From assembly GCA_023394255.1 (NCBI GenBank), contig JAEXAZ010000312.1:1-9856 (forward strand): a stretch of 9,856 nt of DNA, in the 5' to 3' direction. This DNA comes from Bacillota bacterium. GTDB lineage: Bacteria > Bacillota > Clostridia > Oscillospirales > Ruminococcaceae. The translations under genes were made by a program, and so were the position numbers. Numbering within the stretch: position 1 is the stretch's first letter; every line of letters begins with the position of its first letter. Shown here one piece after another: positions 5,434-9,856 of this stretch. The notes under the pieces are model-generated. The model was given only the letters and a program-made list of their open reading frames with translations, ran no database searches and was not told the origin of the DNA.

Positions 5434-6456
5434 TTATGATTTCGTGTAAGCCCGGCGATAAGACTCCGGAATAAAATCGTCCAGCCCGCATTTGGCGGCG
5501 ACATTGATCGGCCAATAGGGGTTGCGCAAAAGTTCCCGGCCAAGCGCGATCAGATCCGCCCTGCCGTTTTCAAGGATTTCCTCCGCCATCTTTTCGTCGG
5601 TAATCAGCCCCACCGCGATGGTGGGCAGGCCGCACTCCCTGCGGAGTTCTTCGGCAAACTGTACCTGATAGCCGGGGTAATCGCTGACTTTAACAGGCAG
5701 CAGCCCGCCCGAGCTGACATGGACGCAGTCGACAAGCGGCTTAATCTGCCGGATTATTTCCGACATCATCCCGCCGTCAATGCCGCAGTCCTGATAGTCA
5801 CAGGCCGAAACCCGAAGCCACAGCGGCTTGTCAGCCGGCCAGGTCCCCCTCACGGCCGTGAGGACCCCGCGCAGGAAGCGTACCCTGTTTTCCAGCGTTC
5901 CGCCGTAGCCGTCGGTACGGTGATTCGTCAGCGGCGACAGGAATTCGTGGAGCAGATAGCCGTGCGCCGCATGGATTTCCAGCGCGTCAAACCCCGCCTG
6001 ATCCGCCCGCTGCGCCGCCTGCCGGAAAGCTTCCGTCAGCGCAAGAATGCGCCGCTCCGTCAATTCCCCGGGTATGCGGCTGCTCTCGTCAAACGGGATT
6101 GCGCTCGGCGCAAACGGGCCGCCCGAAGCCGATCTGCTCTTTCTTCCGGCGTGGTTCAGCTGAAGCGCCGCCTTTGCGCCGTTTGCGTGGATGACATCGG
6201 CAACCCGTTTCATACCCGCAATCTGGCCGTCATCCCACAAGCCGAGGTCGTTGTCACTGATTCTGCCTTCGGGTGTCACGGCGGTTGACTCCACAATGAT
6301 CAGCCCCGCCCCGCCCATTGCCCTTGTGGCGTAATGGCATAGGTGAAACAGCGTTGGAAAACCGTCCGATGTTGCCTGATACATGCACATCGGAGGCATC
6401 ACAATCCGGTTTTTCAAGGTCATATTTTTCATTTGATAGGTTTCAAACAGCTTCAT
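5434..6456 (-). CDS. NADH:flavin oxidoreductase, Old Yellow Enzyme family (NamA/YqjM-like)
   Basis: FMN-dependent TIM-barrel ene-reductase that reduces the C=C bond of alpha,beta-unsaturated carbonyls and related electrophiles with NAD(P)H. The 340-residue length fits the YqjM/NamA class. Class marks are Cys24 and Tyr26 in PPMCMY (redox-tuning cysteine), Gln99 and His102 in LQLNHAGRKS, the substrate-binding His162/His165 pair with Tyr167 in IHAAHGYLLHEFLSP, Arg215 in LWLRVS, and the FMN-phosphate region VGLI (282-285) with ALGRELLRNP (304-313). A C-terminal arginine in YRRAY (334/335) may reach a neighbouring active site as in YqjM. The ATG at 6456 lies eight bases after AGGAGG; the ATG two codons upstream is too close. 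It lies 80 bases downstream of a small ORF and probably shares that promoter. Bile-acid or 2,4-dienoyl-CoA reductases of the same superfamily are longer and carry an Fe-S cluster, which is absent here. Confidence 0.93.
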   Translation of the reverse strand: MKLFETYQMKNMTLKNRIVMPPMCMYQATSDGFPTLFHLCHYATRAMGGAGLIIVESTAVTPEGRISDNDLGLWDDGQIAGMKRVADVIHANGAKAALQLNHAGRKSRSASGGPFAPSAIPFDESSRIPGELTERRILALTEAFRQAAQRADQAGFDALEIHAAHGYLLHEFLSPLTNHRTDGYGGTLENRVRFLRGVLTAVRGTWPADKPLWLRVSACDYQDCGIDGGMMSEIIRQIKPLVDCVHVSSGGLLPVKVSDYPGYQVQFAEELRRECGLPTIAVGLITDEKMAEEILENGRADLIALGRELLRNPYWPINVAAKCGLDDFIPESYRRAYTKS

Positions 6457-6490
6457 TGTCATTTCCTCCTGTCGGATTCATGTCGGAACG

Positions 6491-6532
6491 AAGGCGCAGG
6501 CCCGTCGGCATATCGCACAGGGTCTGCGCCTT
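6491..6532 (-). promoter_or_regulatory. Hairpin between the small ORF and the OYE gene
   Basis: AAGGCGCAGGCCC (6491-6503) pairs with 6520-6532 over 13 bases with one mismatch, around a 16-base loop. In minus-strand RNA it begins about five bases after the small ORF stop codon and ends about 35 bases before the OYE start. The bases after the stem (CTTCGTTCC) are poor in T, so at most it is a weak terminator. It may tune expression between the two genes or protect the upstream message. Confidence 0.5.
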
Positions 6533-6536
6533 TAGG

Positions 6537-6674
6537 TTACTCTGCGGAGATGCACCCCTGTGGGAATTCAGGCGAGCAGCAAACCTCGTCGGTCATTTTG
6601 TAAAGTTCCTGCTCATTCCCTGTCACGGACTGCCCATTCCATATCTGTGCTCTTTCTAAATCAAATCTGCTCAT
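6537..6674 (-). CDS. Small cysteine-containing protein of unknown function (45 aa)
   Basis: I do not recognise this protein. ATG at 6674 lies six bases after a full AGGAGG (6681-6686); a second ATG at 6677 is only three bases away. The frame runs 45 codons to TAA. The product is acidic and mostly polar, with no signal or membrane segment. It starts MSRFDLERAQIWNG and ends with a cysteine-bearing tail (CCSPEFPQGC, Cys32, Cys33 and Cys41). Third-position GC is moderately raised, consistent with coding. It is the first gene after a good promoter and structured leader and is followed 80 bases later by the OYE gene. It could be a metal- or thiol-binding small protein, an accessory peptide, or a leader peptide with tandem Cys codons. 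No peptide-modifying enzyme is seen nearby, which argues against a modified-peptide precursor. Confidence 0.6.
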   Translation of the reverse strand: MSRFDLERAQIWNGQSVTGNEQELYKMTDEVCCSPEFPQGCISAE

Positions 6675-6693
6675 CATATACCTCCTATGTAAC

Positions 6694-6762
6694 GCCGGGT
6701 CGCCCCGGCTGATCTATCTTTTCCTTTTCTGAAAGGTTTATCCATTGCTGAGGCTTTTGCCT
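6694..6762 (-). promoter_or_regulatory. Structured 5' leader of the small ORF
   Basis: Between the predicted transcription start (near 6763) and the ribosome binding site there are three small perfect stems. They are AGGC/GCCT (6751-6754 and 6759-6762), CCTTT/AAAGG (6723-6727 and 6732-6736), and GCCGGG/CCCGGC (6694-6699 and 6704-6709, loop of four). The last ends seven bases before the AGGAGG site. I compared it by memory with common riboswitch consensus motifs (c-di-GMP, fluoride, purine, preQ1, TPP, SAM) and found no match. It may be an unrecognised RNA element or simply a leader with chance stems. Confidence 0.35.
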
Positions 6763-6769
6763 TGTCTAT

Positions 6770-6798
6770 ATTATACTTTATCTGTATGTTTAAATCAA
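6770..6798 (-). promoter_or_regulatory. Promoter for the small ORF and OYE gene
   Basis: TTGATT (6793-6798), 17 bases, TATAAT (6770-6775) on the minus strand, with an exact -10 box. The start is expected near 6763, giving a leader of nearly 90 bases. Just upstream, TGATTT occurs twice as a direct repeat five bases apart, one copy overlapping the -35 box, which may be a regulator contact. The 188-base gap 6675-6862 shows no clear terminator for the regulator gene. Confidence 0.7.
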
Positions 6799-6862
6799 TA
6801 CCAAATCAGTATATTTTTAGAAAAAATAAGGCCAAAATTTGTTTTTTTCGCCGTTTTTTCTT

Positions 6863-7531
6863 TCAGCCGGAATCCCGCAGCAAAAACCGGCTGCGCTCAA
6901 ATTCCAGCAGCCCTTCATCGCGCAGCCTGCCAAGTTCCGCGGACATGGCGCTCCTGTCCACGCAGAGATAGTCAGCCAGTTCCTGCCGGTTAAACGGGAT
7001 TACAAATTCCCGGCTCCTGCAGATGACCGCCTGTTCGGAAAGATAGGAGAGCAGTTTTTCCCGCGTCGTGCGTTTGGAAAGATGCTCCATCTTCCTGCTG
7101 AGCAAAACATTCTTATTGGCCAGAACCCGCAGCATGTTCTGAATCAGCTGATTATGAAACGTGCAGCCGCCCGGGCAGGCAGTCATCAGCTTTTGGCAGT
7201 CGAGGAACATTACCACACTCTCTGAAACGGAAAAGACGGATACCGACAGCGTTTTAAAGCTGGAACAGGCAAATGCCTCGGCAAACAGGGCGCCTTCGCC
7301 AAGCTGCGCCAAAATCGCGCGGCTGCCCGTTACATCCTCCTGCACCACCTGCACACGCCCCGACAGCACCACGCCCACATCGCGGGCTTCTTCGCCCGCC
7401 AGCAGAATTGCCTCGTTGCGGCAATAACTCCTTTTGCGCGCGTCAAGACAGCCGAGCAGTTTTTCCAGGTCGGCGTCGCTCACCCCGTCAAACAGCGGCG
7501 TTTTTTTCAACATGACAGAATCGTAATCCAT
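6863..7531 (-). CDS. Crp/Fnr family transcriptional regulator (HcpR-like)
   Basis: A 222-residue Crp/Fnr regulator: an N-terminal cyclic-nucleotide-type sensor barrel (about 15-110, with VGVVLSGRVQVVQED and GEGALFAEAF), a long dimer helix (about 124-158) and a C-terminal winged helix-turn-helix (about 181-207, NRQELADYLCVDRSAMSAEL). Start 7531 has GGAGG five bases upstream; the longer open frame to 7723 runs through the divergent promoter and is not coding. Cysteines are unusual: Cys112, Cys119 and Cys123 cluster at the start of the dimer helix, with others at 28, 37, 89, 171 and 190. The cAMP-binding phosphate cassette of Crp is not apparent, so cAMP is unlikely. The overall pattern resembles the clostridial HcpR-type redox or nitrosative-stress regulators, but the signal is not provable here. 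It is divergent from the ferredoxin-domain gene and probably controls it and itself. Confidence 0.88.
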   Translation of the reverse strand: MDYDSVMLKKTPLFDGVSDADLEKLLGCLDARKRSYCRNEAILLAGEEARDVGVVLSGRVQVVQEDVTGSRAILAQLGEGALFAEAFACSSFKTLSVSVFSVSESVVMFLDCQKLMTACPGGCTFHNQLIQNMLRVLANKNVLLSRKMEHLSKRTTREKLLSYLSEQAVICRSREFVIPFNRQELADYLCVDRSAMSAELGRLRDEGLLEFERSRFLLRDSG

Positions 7532-7545
7532 ACGCGCCTCCACTT

Positions 7546-7561
7546 TGTTGTAAAAACAACA
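7546..7561. promoter_or_regulatory. Crp/Fnr-type operator between regulator and ferredoxin genes
   Basis: TGTTG, six bases (TAAAAA), CAACA: a perfect 5-base dyad with the N6 spacing of Crp/Fnr sites (TGTGA-N6-TCACA in Crp). The inner T and A also pair, extending each arm to six bases. Its centre, 7553.5, is about 40 bases upstream of the predicted ferredoxin start, the class II activator position. It is also about 23 bases downstream of the regulator's own predicted start, a position suited to autorepression. The site is seen; the binding protein is inferred from adjacency. Confidence 0.7.
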
Positions 7562-7577
7562 GACTTTCGCTTCCCAA

Positions 7578-7586
7578 TGGTATAAA
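7578..7586 (+). promoter_or_regulatory. Extended -10 promoter of the ferredoxin-domain gene
   Basis: TGGTATAAA contains the extended -10 TG motif (7578-7579) and TATAAA (7581-7586). The -35 position (7558-7563, AACAGA) bears no resemblance to TTGACA and is largely occupied by the dyad site. A poor -35 under an activator site at about -40 is the usual form of an activator-dependent promoter. Start expected near 7593, about 43 bases before the coding start. Confidence 0.6.
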
Positions 7587-7612
7587 GTATGAGTGTACCA
7601 AGTGAAAATCAA
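7584..7612 (-). promoter_or_regulatory. Candidate promoter of the Crp/Fnr regulator gene
   Basis: TTGATT (7607-7612), 17 bases, TACTTT (7584-7589) on the minus strand, predicting a start near 7577. It overlaps the divergent ferredoxin -10 box, so the two promoters would compete. The -10 match is modest. Confidence 0.4.
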
Positions 7613-7635
7613 ACACGGAGAAAGGAAATGGAAAA

Positions 7636-8346
7636 ATGAAACGAAAAATAATTGAAATAAATGAAGAAAAATGCAATGGCTGCGGCCTGTGCGCAAACGC
7701 CTGCCACGAAGGCGCGATCGCAATTATCGACGGAAAAGCCAAACTGATTCGCGACGACTACTGCGACGGCCTGGGCAACTGCCTGCCTGTCTGCCCCACC
7801 GGAGCCATCTCCTTTGTGGAGCGTGAAGCCGCGGCTTATGACGAAGAGGCGGTCCAAGCGCGGATGGCCGCGGCCCATGCCCATGCGCCGTACGCGGGCG
7901 GCTGCCCCGGCAGCATGGCAAAGGCCCTTCGGCGCCAGCCAGAACCCACGGCTTCCGCCGCACCCGCTGTCCCCGCGGAAAGCGAACTGATGCAGTGGCC
8001 GGTCCAGATCAAGCTGGTTCCGGTGAACGCCCCTTATTTTGACGGGGCAAACCTGCTGGTTGCCGCGGACTGTACCGCTTTCTCGTATGCGGATTTTCAC
8101 CGCAGGTTTATCAAAAACCATATTACGCTGATCGGCTGCCCCAAGCTGGACGAGGGAGATTACAGCGAAAAATTGACCGCCATCCTGAAAAATAACAACA
8201 TTAAAAGCGTCAAGGTCGTCCGCATGGAGGTTCCCTGCTGCGGCGGAATCCAGAACGCGGTAGTCGAGGCGCTGAAAAATTCCGGAAAAATGATTCCGTG
8301 GCAGGTCGTGGTCATCTCTACCGACGGCAGAATTCTCAGCGAATAA
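7636..8346 (+). CDS. Ferredoxin-domain protein with cysteine-rich C-terminal half
   Basis: Cytosolic iron-sulfur protein of 236 residues, probably an electron carrier or sensor. The N-terminal 60 residues are a two-cluster ferredoxin domain. The first motif is complete (Cys13, 16, 19 and 23 in CNGCGLCANAC). The second is CDGLGNCLPVCP with Cys43, 49 and 53, and Leu46 where the fourth cysteine would stand, so one cluster has only three cysteine ligands or is [3Fe-4S]. A flexible Ala/Pro-rich stretch (about 65-118) contains GGCPGS (Cys90). The C-terminal half has ADCTAFSYADFHRRF (Cys146), IGCPKLD (Cys168) and VPCCGGI (Cys201/202), which could bind another metal site. I recognise this architecture from clostridial genomes beside Crp/Fnr regulators but know no assigned activity. 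The ATG at 7636 follows GGAGAAAGGA. It is convergent with the MATE gene, with eight bases between stops and no terminator. Confidence 0.88.
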   Translation: MKRKIIEINEEKCNGCGLCANACHEGAIAIIDGKAKLIRDDYCDGLGNCLPVCPTGAISFVEREAAAYDEEAVQARMAAAHAHAPYAGGCPGSMAKALRRQPEPTASAAPAVPAESELMQWPVQIKLVPVNAPYFDGANLLVAADCTAFSYADFHRRFIKNHITLIGCPKLDEGDYSEKLTAILKNNNIKSVKVVRMEVPCCGGIQNAVVEALKNSGKMIPWQVVVISTDGRILSE

Positions 8347-8354
8347 CCAAAGGA

Positions 8355-9746
8355 TCAGGCACCCGCGGCTTCTTTATCATGCAGTTCACGGAAGAAGAAA
8401 TACAGATACGGCAGACAGGCCGCGAAGCTCGCGGCGTCTGCCAGCGCCTGTGACATCTCAATTCCGGCCAGCCCCAGAAATTTGGGGAGCAGCAGGATCA
8501 GCGGCAGGAAAAACACGCCCTGCCGGTTGCAGGCCAAAAAGGTGGCACTGTTTGCCTTCCCGACCGACTGGAGCACCATATTCGTGCCCATCATCACCGG
8601 CTGGAGCGGCAGCGCGATACACTGCCAGCGCAGCGCGGCCACTCCGATGGCAATTACTTCGGCATCTCCCCTGCGGAACAGCGAGATGATGTCCGGTGCA
8701 AAAAAGAATCCCGCTGCGGCGAGCGTTGTCATGACAATCATGCCAATCCGCACCGTGAACCAGTATGCCTGCCGGACGCGGGCATACTGCCCGGCGCCGT
8801 AATTATAACCCGCCACCGGCTGAAACCCCTGCCCGATGCCCAGCATGACCGAAAGAATGAACAAGAAAATCCTCGATACAATCGACATTGCGGCAACCGC
8901 GGGGTCTCCGTAGACGGCCGCGCTGACATTGAGCGCCACCGTGGCGGCGCTGGCAAGCCCCTGCCGGCAAAGCGACGGCAGCCCGTTGTGAATGATATCG
9001 GCATAATCCCCCAAACTGCGGGACACTTTTTTAATGTCAAGTACGGTGACGCTTTTCTTCCTAAGGAAAAAAGAGAGCAGAATGGAAAAACTGATACACT
9101 GGCTGATAAGGGTCGCAATCGCCGCGCCGGAGATTCCAAACCCCAGAGTAAAGATAAACAGCGGGTCCAGCGCGATATTGAGCACCCCGCCCAAGGAAAG
9201 CCCCACCATGGAAAGCGCGGCTTTCCCCTGCGCGCGCAGATGATTGTTCATGACAAACGAACCGCACATGATCGGAGCGCCCAGCAGGATATAGCGCGCA
9301 TAATCCCGCGCATACGGTAAAATGGTATCTGTCGCGCCCAGCAGATGCATCAGCCCGTCAAGAAATCCGAGCCCAAAAACGGTAAGCAGCAGCCCGAATC
9401 CGACTGCCGCAAAAAATGCCGAAGAGGCGATCCGGCTCGCGGCTTCGCGTTCCTGTCTGCCCAGCAGGCGGGAAATGATGCTCCCGCTTCCCATGCCGAG
9501 CGTAAAGCCGACTGCCTGAATCATCGCCATCAGTGAAAAAACAATGCCGACCGCTCCGCTGGCGCTTGTCCCAAGCTGCGATACAAAAAAGGTATCGGCC
9601 ATGTTATACAAAGCCGTCACCGTCATGCTGATGATCGTCGGCACCGCCAGCGAAAGGATCAGCCCGGGAATCGGCGCCGTCACCATCCGTTCATACTGTG
9701 CCCGGTCTTTCCCGTATATGCTTTCTTCGGCCTGCTGTTCCCCCAT
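8355..9746 (-). CDS. MATE family efflux transporter
   Basis: Multidrug and toxin extrusion exporter of the cytoplasmic membrane, exchanging Na+ or H+ for cationic drugs or metabolites. The 463-residue length and about twelve hydrophobic segments in two similar halves are typical. The first half opens with PIPGLILSLAVPTIISM and has ALYNMADTFFVSQLGT and LGMGSGSIISRLLG. The loop NNHLRAQGKA is characteristic, and the second half starts near DIIHNGLPSLCRQGLAS with GIGQGFQPVAGYNYGAG. The product most resembles the DinF/MepA-like group of Firmicutes. ATG at 9746 is preceded ten bases away by GGGGG; ATG at 9755 is an alternative only one base from that run, and the longer frame to 9845 is not supported. 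Substrate is not predictable. The gene runs toward the ferredoxin gene and shows no obvious functional tie to it. Confidence 0.93.
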   Translation of the reverse strand: MGEQQAEESIYGKDRAQYERMVTAPIPGLILSLAVPTIISMTVTALYNMADTFFVSQLGTSASGAVGIVFSLMAMIQAVGFTLGMGSGSIISRLLGRQEREAASRIASSAFFAAVGFGLLLTVFGLGFLDGLMHLLGATDTILPYARDYARYILLGAPIMCGSFVMNNHLRAQGKAALSMVGLSLGGVLNIALDPLFIFTLGFGISGAAIATLISQCISFSILLSFFLRKKSVTVLDIKKVSRSLGDYADIIHNGLPSLCRQGLASAATVALNVSAAVYGDPAVAAMSIVSRIFLFILSVMLGIGQGFQPVAGYNYGAGQYARVRQAYWFTVRIGMIVMTTLAAAGFFFAPDIISLFRRGDAEVIAIGVAALRWQCIALPLQPVMMGTNMVLQSVGKANSATFLACNRQGVFFLPLILLLPKFLGLAGIEMSQALADAASFAACLPYLYFFFRELHDKEAAGA

Positions 9747-9791
9747 GAAATCCATTCCCCCAATTATTCCGCTTTCTGTCTTTATCTGTCT

Positions 9792-9837
9792 TTTTCCGGA
9801 AAAGTCATATGGATACAGTTTAACAACTTTCCTGCAA
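9792..9837 (-). promoter_or_regulatory. Weak promoter candidate and palindrome upstream of the MATE gene
   Basis: On the minus strand TTGCAG (9832-9837) is 16 bases from TATCCA (9810-9815), a weak pair that would start transcription near 9803. At that point lies a perfect 12-base palindrome, TTTTCCGGAAAA (9792-9803), which could be an operator. MATE genes are often controlled by a nearby MarR or TetR regulator, but none is visible before the window ends. Low confidence. Confidence 0.3.
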
Positions 9838-9856
9838 ATATGCAAGTCTTGAAGAT

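Noticed and set aside
889..6112. The motif GCGCTCGGCGC recurring near 890, 5180 and 6103
   Set aside because: Each copy lies inside a minus-strand gene and encodes Ala-Pro-Ser-Ala; it reflects shared codon choice, not a repeat element.
6537..6674. Reading the small ORF as a radical-SAM modified peptide precursor
   Set aside because: It has only three cysteines and no modifying enzyme, protease or dedicated exporter gene is close by; the MATE gene lies beyond two unrelated genes.
7532..7723. N-terminal extension of the Crp/Fnr frame up to 7723
   Set aside because: It would cover the divergent promoter and operator and the start of the ferredoxin gene; the ribosome binding site places the start at 7531.

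Overview
The window looks like a low-to-mid GC anaerobic Firmicute, most likely Oscillospiraceae/Ruminococcaceae-type Clostridia. The reasons are strong AGGAGG ribosome binding sites, an extracytoplasmic solute-binding lipoprotein with a long Ser/Ala-rich linker after its lipid-anchored cysteine, a [4Fe-4S] cysteine desulfidase, and a Crp/Fnr-type regulator paired with a ferredoxin. This is inference from gene style; no rRNA or other marker is present. Nine protein genes can be supported by family or motif, plus one convincing small ORF. All but one are on the minus strand. There are no tRNAs, CRISPR arrays, insertion sequences or phage genes.

Left block (1-3500, minus strand): a branched-chain amino acid type ABC uptake locus enters from the left edge. 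The binding lipoprotein (livK-like, 672-1913) is first and the permease (livH-like, cut by the window edge) second. It has a consensus promoter (TTGACA-N17-TATAAT) followed at the expected transcription start by a perfect 22-bp palindrome, a good operator candidate. A long nested hairpin separates binding protein from permease. Upstream lies an L-cysteine desulfidase of the CyuA/UPF0597 family (2096-3376).

Middle gap (3377-4139): about 760 bases without a credible protein gene. It contains a consensus minus-strand promoter that runs straight into an intrinsic terminator, so a transcript of only about 46 nt is predicted. It also has other inverted repeats and a near-symmetrical bidirectional terminator for the ferritin gene.

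Redox block (4140-7531, minus strand): Crp/Fnr-family regulator, then a 45-residue cysteine-containing small protein with its own promoter and structured leader, an Old Yellow Enzyme-type oxidoreductase, a Frm2/CinD-like nitroreductase and a ferroxidase ferritin. The last two look like one operon. The products are flavin reductases and iron storage, suggesting handling of electrophiles, oxidants and iron.

Right block (7532-9856): divergent from the regulator is the only plus-strand gene, a ferredoxin-domain protein with a conserved-looking cysteine-rich C-terminal half. The shared intergenic region has a perfect TGTTG-N6-CAACA site. Its spacing fits class II activation of the ferredoxin promoter by the neighbouring regulator. 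A MATE-family multidrug exporter converges on the ferredoxin gene from the right edge.
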